From CAYRXE01 sp964428205 (GTDB taxonomy: Bacteria; Patescibacteriota; Gracilibacteria; Peribacterales; Peribacteraceae), in assembly GCA_964428205.1 (NCBI GenBank), contig CAYRXE010000006.1:1-33958 (forward strand): a stretch of DNA of 33,958 bases, in the 5' to 3' direction. The notes beneath the pieces are model-generated. The model was not told the DNA's origin and made no database searches. It saw only the letters and a program-made list of their open reading frames with translations. Position 1 is the stretch's first letter; each line of letters opens with the position of its first letter. Both the position numbers and the translations under genes were made by a program. Of the stretch, positions 30,240-33,958 are shown in pieces.

Positions 30240-31202
30240 ATGCTTGCGCCCCGCCACGGCGTCTCAAACGCCTGTGGCTTCCTGTCTTTCTTCCTCCTCA
30301 CCCTTATGGTCTCGAGTCACATGCCGCTCACCCGTGTGTACGCCTTCTCCGACTGTTACGGTCGCAGCAAGAACCCATTCACGCAGGATGACGCCGATGC
30401 ACTCATCTGCACCGACTTCCGCAGCTTCCCGCTGCTCGAAACAAAAAGGGATTTTGATATCTACGGTCGTGAAAGCATTGTGGAGCACCTCGTGCGTCTC
30501 ATCTTCGCTCTGCACGATGAAGTGATGGAGTCGAAGTCCTACAAGAAGGAAATCAAAGAAGCATTTAAGAAGACAACGACGGGCATCTTCATCAACTGGG
30601 CACCACGCACCGCAAAGGACAACGGTTCCCTCTTCTACGTCGCCATCACCAAGAACATCCGCATTGTCACCACATCCCTCGAAGCTCTCTCGAGCGTGAA
30701 GGATCGTATTGAGTCTCTGCAGCACATCCCCAACAACGACAACGGTCTCTGGGGCCCACGCGAGCAGTTCCGCAGCTCGTTTGCTCCTTGCCTCCTCTAC
30801 CCGGATCACGGCTTCAAGCTCCAGACCGACAAAGTCTCCATCATCCCCAAGCACGACGATAACCGCTGGGAACTCTCGTACGTCGACCGCTTCGGTAACC
30901 TCATCAGCTACTGCACCAACCCTAAGAAGAAGTGGGCAGAGATCGAGAAGATGGCAAAGGCCAGCAAGGACGGCACGGTCAAAGTGGTTATTGGTAACGT
31001 CTCGCAGCGCCTCAAGATCACAACGTCCCTCAAGGACGCTGAGCCAGGTGCTCTCGTGATCTACCCAAACCTCAACGTCGATATCGTTCGCAAGTGGGAG
31101 GCAGACGAAGACAAGTACGAGCGCCTCTACAAGTCCGCCTACTTCCAGTTCGCCAAGCCAGACATTGGTTCTGCTATTAAGATTCCTAAAGCAGGTAAGT
31201 AA
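30240..31202 (+). CDS. Exported or membrane-anchored hypothetical protein with a SAM-hydrolase-like C-terminus
   Basis: ATG 30240 gives 320 residues with an N-terminal hydrophobic segment (CGFLSFFLLTLMVSS). The mature protein begins near FSDCYGRS. The C-terminal part contains YVDRFGNLISY and then VIGNVSQRLKITTSLKDAEPG-ALVIY, resembling the C-terminal domain of SAM hydroxide adenosyltransferases (DUF62). The N-terminal catalytic domain of that family is not recognisable, so this may be a divergent member or a coincidence. Codon use is strongly biased to C/G-ending codons compared with neighbours, as in a highly expressed gene. A strong intrinsic terminator follows. Confidence 0.7.
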   Translation: MLAPRHGVSNACGFLSFFLLTLMVSSHMPLTRVYAFSDCYGRSKNPFTQDDADALICTDFRSFPLLETKRDFDIYGRESIVEHLVRLIFALHDEVMESKSYKKEIKEAFKKTTTGIFINWAPRTAKDNGSLFYVAITKNIRIVTTSLEALSSVKDRIESLQHIPNNDNGLWGPREQFRSSFAPCLLYPDHGFKLQTDKVSIIPKHDDNRWELSYVDRFGNLISYCTNPKKKWAEIEKMAKASKDGTVKVVIGNVSQRLKITTSLKDAEPGALVIYPNLNVDIVRKWEADEDKYERLYKSAYFQFAKPDIGSAIKIPKAGK

Positions 31203-31221
31203 TTCTGAATTTGATTACAAG

Positions 31222-31248
31222 AACGGCGACTTCGGTCGCCGTTTTTTT
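31222..31248 (+). terminator. Intrinsic terminator
   Basis: AACGGCGAC and GTCGCCGTT form a perfect 9-bp stem around a TTCG tetraloop, followed by T7. It lies 20 bases after the upstream stop codon. Confidence 0.92.
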
Positions 31249-31374
31249 GTGCCTCTCCCCCTAACCCCCTCTCCCACGGCAAAGAGATCATTTGGATGTA
31301 CTACAATCCACTCTTCAATCATGAACTGGGAGAGGGGGAAATTTTGCGAAGCAAAATGGGGGAGAGGCTTTTTT
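31249..31374. repeat. Nested inverted-repeat element, copy 1
   Basis: The outer arms GCCTCTCCCC / GGGGAGAGGC and inner arms CCCCTCTCCC / GGGAGAGGGG enclose about 50 variable bases. A small hairpin TTTTGC-GAA-GCAAAA sits in the 3' arm and a T-run ends the element. It begins at the T-tract of the preceding terminator. A second copy at 32128-32251 has the same plan. Confidence 0.8.
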
Positions 31375-31400
31375 CTTGACGAAGCGACAGAGCATCCCGC

Positions 31401-31508
31401 ATGATCCGCGCAGATGACCTACCAGATCCCGTCCACCGTCGTGACGTCCACGTGGATGAAGCGCTGCCATCTTATGGCCAGCGGGGTTCTGCGTACGTCG
31501 TAAAATGA
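31401..31508 (+). CDS. Possible 35-residue small protein
   Basis: ATG 31401 opens a frame to TGA 31508 (MIRADDLPDPVHRRDV, ending SAYVVK), highly charged at the start and with a hydrophobic end. It lies between two terminators, 31222-31248 and 31539-31561, so something is probably transcribed here. There is no Shine-Dalgarno sequence, which is normal in this window. It could instead be a small RNA. No homology is known to me. Confidence 0.35.
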   Translation: MIRADDLPDPVHRRDVHVDEALPSYGQRGSAYVVK

Positions 31509-31538
31509 AATAAGTAAACGACGAATCAAACGCTTTCC

Positions 31539-31561
31539 CCGCCCAGGAAGGCGGATTTTTT
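31539..31561 (+). terminator. Intrinsic terminator with no annotated gene upstream
   Basis: CCGCC and GGCGG pair around a 6-base loop, followed by A and T6. It ends a transcript starting somewhere in 31375-31508, supporting a small gene or RNA there. Confidence 0.65.
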
Positions 31562-31626
31562 GGTTCCTTGTCATCATCATCCCTTACACGGCGGCCTGCG
31601 GATTGTAGTCTGTAGCCCGCCCTGCA

Positions 31627-32067
31627 ATGGCAGTGCAAAACTTTTTAACCCCTTTCGTAAGAAGGAGCCGAAGGATGCTGTGGGACCTTGAAGACCGGAC
31701 CATTGCGTACATGATCGACCCGAGAAATGACCGTTTGGTGTGTAGCCGCCAGCTCAAAGCTGAGCGTGTGGCTGCTATCCAAGCAGATATTCGGGACGAC
31801 GATACGCATGAGCGCAATCGCGAAACGATCTTGGCGCACAAAAAATGGCGAGACACGCTGATGCTCACTCGCAAGCTGGGCTGGAAGAACGGCGAATTCC
31901 GAGGACACATTCCTCAGCTTATCGCTGTTCACCTGCGCAAACATGGGATAGGGAGCGAGTCGCTCGTCAGCGAGCGCAAGATACTTCTCCGCAAAAACGG
32001 CGAGGTCATCGAAATCCTTCCCAACGGGCAACTGGGAGACGTCTTGGTTCCCGCGAGGGAACTGTAG
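31627..32067 (+). CDS. Hypothetical basic protein
   Basis: ATG 31627 gives 146 residues. The protein is rich in Arg, Lys and Asp, has no membrane segment, and includes RTIAYMIDPRNDRLVCSR and a C-terminal region (SERKILLRKNGEVIEILPNG) with beta-strand character. No family is recognised. It is closely followed by a strong terminator, which supports this strand over an overlapping frame on the minus strand that would run through that terminator. Codons are varied rather than strongly biased. Confidence 0.65.
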   Translation: MAVQNFLTPFVRRSRRMLWDLEDRTIAYMIDPRNDRLVCSRQLKAERVAAIQADIRDDDTHERNRETILAHKKWRDTLMLTRKLGWKNGEFRGHIPQLIAVHLRKHGIGSESLVSERKILLRKNGEVIEILPNGQLGDVLVPAREL

Positions 32068-32093
32068 AAGTCTTGCACTGCTGTAGGGACCTG

Positions 32094-32127
32094 CCGGGAG
32101 CCTCCATGTGAGGTTCCCGGTTTTTTT
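32094..32127 (+). terminator. Intrinsic terminator
   Basis: CCGGGAGCCTC and GAGGTTCCCGG pair (one G/T-type mismatch) around CATGT, followed by T7, 26 bases after the stop of the preceding gene. Confidence 0.92.
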
Positions 32128-32251
32128 GTGCCTCTCCCCCTTCCCCTCTCCCGCGACATCACACTGCAAAAAACTCATCATCTCGCAAAAAGAGTTATTG
32201 CGAACTGGGAGAGGGGTGGATCCGCGAAGCGGAGACGGGGAGAGGCCTTTT
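32128..32251. repeat. Nested inverted-repeat element, copy 2
   Basis: It shares with copy 1 the start GTGCCTCTCCCCC directly after a T7 tract, the outer arms GCCTCTCCCC / GGGGAGAGGC and the inner arms CCCCTCTCCC / GGGAGAGGGG. The small hairpin reads TCCGC-GAA-GCGGA, preserving pairing with different bases. Its end overlaps the typA stop codon and may terminate that convergent gene. Confidence 0.8.
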
Positions 32252-33958
32252 AGCGACGTTCGCGACGGCGCTCGTTATCGGTGAGGAGCTTCTTGCGAAG
32301 ACGAATGTTCTTCGGCGTCACTTCCACAAGCTCATCATCGGCGATGTACTCCAGAGCCTGCTCGAGCGTCATAGGTGTGACTGGAACCAAGTTGATGGCT
32401 TCGTCGGTACCGGAGGCACGCACGTTGCTCAGCTTCTTTTCTTTGAGTGGGTTCACGACGAGGTCTTCGCTCTTGCTTGCTTCACCAATGACCATGCCTT
32501 CATAGACCATCACGCCTGGCTGCACGAACAACTGTCCGCGATCTTGCAATGCCCAGAGTGCGTACGCGACCGTAGCACCAGAGACCATGGAGATCATGGA
32601 ACCTTCGGTGCGGCCTGGCAGTTCACCCTTGAACGGCTCGTACATGAGGAACGAGTGCGTGAGGATTCCTTCGCCACGGGTTTCGATGATAAAGCCTGAG
32701 CGGAAGCCAAGAAGTCCACGTGTGGGAGCCTTGAATTCCATGCGGGTGTGACCTTCTTCCGTCTTCATATCGAGCATTTCGCCCTTGCGTTGCGCAAGCA
32801 TGTTGATGACCGTACCGGACTGATCTTCCGGAACGTCGATGATCACGTGTTCGATTGGCTCCTGCTTTACGCCATCAATCTCCTGGAAGATGACTTCTGG
32901 GCGAGAAACCTGAAGCTCAAACCCTTCGCGGCGCATGTCTTCGATGAGCACAGCAAGGTGGAGTTCACCGCGGCCGCTCACTTTGTACGCATCGGTACCG
33001 GGGATTTCTTCCACTTTCAGTCCAACGTTTGTTTCCTTCTCTTTCTCCAAACGTGCCTTGATGTGGCGAGTGGTCACAAGTGTGCCTTCCTTACCTGCGA
33101 ACGGAGAGTTGTTCACGAGGAAGTTCATCGAAATCGTTGGTGGGTCGATCTTAATTGTTGGGATGATCTCGGCATTTTCATCTGCACAGATGGTTTCACC
33201 CACGTAGATGTCTGCGATACCGGCGATCGTGACGATGTCACCTGCGACAGCCTCCTGCACTTCGCGCTTTTTGACTCCTTCGGCGACGAGAATCTTCGTG
33301 ATCTTCGACTTACGGACTTTGCCATCGGCAGTTTTGATGAACACGTTGTCCCCTACCTTACCGACGCCTTCGTACACACGACCAATAGCCAAACGTCCCA
33401 TGTAGTTGTCGTAGCCGAGCGAACTTGGCTGCATGCGGAAGGGCGCTGTGAGGTTCTGCACTGCCTCTGGCACGTGCTCCATGATCAAATCAAAGAGTGG
33501 AGTCAGATCTTTGGAGTCATCATCCAGCTTGCGCTTGGCTACCCCTTCGCGAGCGATGGCGTAGCAAATGGGGAAGTCGAGCTGAGCATCTGTAGCTTTG
33601 AGAGAGACGAAGAGATCGAACACCATGTCGACCACGTGCTGTGGACGAGCTGCTGGCTTATCAATTTTGTTGATCACAACAATAGGTTTTAGCCCTAACT
33701 CAAGCGACTTTTTAAGAACAAATTTTGTCTGCGGCATTGGTCCTTCCTGTGCATCCACAATCAGGAGCACGCAGTCGACGGTGCGGAGGATGCGCTCCAC
33801 TTCGCTACCGAAGTCGGCGTGTCCTGGAGTGTCGACAATGTTCACGCGACAGTCCTTATATTTGATTGCTGTGTTTTTGGCGTAGATGGTAATGCCACGC
33901 TCTTTTTCTTGTGCGTTACTGTCCATGATGAGCTCGCCCACCTGCTCGTGTGCGGCAA
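32250..33958 (-). CDS. typA: GTPase TypA/BipA (5' end beyond the window)
   Basis: The visible 569 residues run off the right edge; the frame continues upstream to AAHEQVGEL before MDSNAQEKERGITI, so the P-loop region is missing. Present are the switch region MDSNxxEKERGIT, G3 DTPGHADFG, G4 NKIDKPAARP, and the later TypA-specific parts SGRGELHLAVLIEDMRREGFELQVSRPEVIF and TRGLLGFRSGF. The C-terminal domain ends KKLLTDNERRRERR. TypA is a ribosome-associated translational GTPase involved in stress and ribosome assembly. It is convergent with the hypothetical gene ending at 32067. Confidence 0.97.
   Translation of the reverse strand, partial: AAHEQVGELIMDSNAQEKERGITIYAKNTAIKYKDCRVNIVDTPGHADFGSEVERILRTVDCVLLIVDAQEGPMPQTKFVLKKSLELGLKPIVVINKIDKPAARPQHVVDMVFDLFVSLKATDAQLDFPICYAIAREGVAKRKLDDDSKDLTPLFDLIMEHVPEAVQNLTAPFRMQPSSLGYDNYMGRLAIGRVYEGVGKVGDNVFIKTADGKVRKSKITKILVAEGVKKREVQEAVAGDIVTIAGIADIYVGETICADENAEIIPTIKIDPPTISMNFLVNNSPFAGKEGTLVTTRHIKARLEKEKETNVGLKVEEIPGTDAYKVSGRGELHLAVLIEDMRREGFELQVSRPEVIFQEIDGVKQEPIEHVIIDVPEDQSGTVINMLAQRKGEMLDMKTEEGHTRMEFKAPTRGLLGFRSGFIIETRGEGILTHSFLMYEPFKGELPGRTEGSMISMVSGATVAYALWALQDRGQLFVQPGVMVYEGMVIGEASKSEDLVVNPLKEKKLSNVRASGTDEAINLVPVTPMTLEQALEYIADDELVEVTPKNIRLRKKLLTDNERRRERR

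Noticed and set aside
31840..31849. A fourth partial core, AAAAAATGGC, near the att-like 11-mer sequence.
   Set aside because: It lacks the final TC, lies inside a coding gene (KKWRDT) and has no element boundary beside it. It shows that 10-base matches can arise by chance.
31645..32181. A 178-codon minus-strand frame opposite the hypothetical gene at 31627.
   Set aside because: It runs through a strong plus-strand terminator and the nested repeat, and its sequence looks like an antisense shadow.

Overview
The window looks like part of a metagenome-assembled bacterial genome. It has two runs of exactly 100 N, the standard genetic code (TGA is used as a stop), several dispersed non-coding repeats, and almost no Shine-Dalgarno sequences. 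A tRNA-adjacent recombinase, a huge low-complexity surface protein and SD-poor starts together suggest a Candidate Phyla Radiation / Patescibacteria-type bacterium, perhaps a Peregrinibacteria/Peribacteria relative. This is an inference from gene style; no marker gene in the window fixes the taxonomy.

Region 1 (1-10435, all genes on the minus strand) is a copper-handling island. In transcription order it encodes a small exported Met/Cys/His-rich protein, a fused HMA / DsbD-like membrane / cupredoxin protein, two DsbA-like thiol oxidoreductases, then a CsoR repressor, a CopZ chaperone, a CopA Cu(I) ATPase with an unusual extracytoplasmic C-terminal domain, a multicopper oxidase lipoprotein, a DUF302 protein, a DUF2933 protein, a small membrane protein and a CDF transporter with an atypical metal site. 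A CsoR-type GC-rich palindrome overlaps a -10 box just upstream of csoR. The proposed logic is: CsoR senses Cu(I), CopZ delivers it, CopA exports it, the oxidase detoxifies it outside, and the DsbD-like/DsbA-like set manages extracytoplasmic thiols.

Region 2 (10468-15329) is a lower-GC accessory module: a hypothetical protein, an XRE regulator with a palindrome over its own start codon, zinc-ribbon and membrane proteins, two small ORFs, and a large serine recombinase whose 3' end runs antisense into a tRNA-Asn gene. The 11-base core AAAAATGGCTC occurs three times in the same orientation: at 45-55 (left of the copper genes), 10469-10479 (between the two modules) and 15250-15260 (tRNA 3' end). 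This fits two tandem integrative modules at one tRNA site, with the copper module lacking its own recombinase. Joining the left and right copies would keep the recombinase reading frame open and give it a different C-terminus. This is the most interesting signal in the window.

Region 3 (15519-33958) looks like chromosomal backbone with surface functions: unknown helical and HEAT-like proteins, a membrane protein, a polysaccharide deacetylase lipoprotein, a cupredoxin-fold lipoprotein that has lost all four copper ligands, an alpha/beta-hydrolase fused to an M23 peptidase, a giant repeat protein with two predicted seven-bladed propellers, QueA, MsrA, a nitroreductase, two hypothetical proteins and the GTPase TypA/BipA (cut by the window edge). 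Two families of structured dispersed repeats (20555/28737 and 31249/32128) sit between these genes. The first N-gap (18550-18649) is an assembly artefact with identical 55-base flanks; the second (22721-22820) is a real gap of unknown size.
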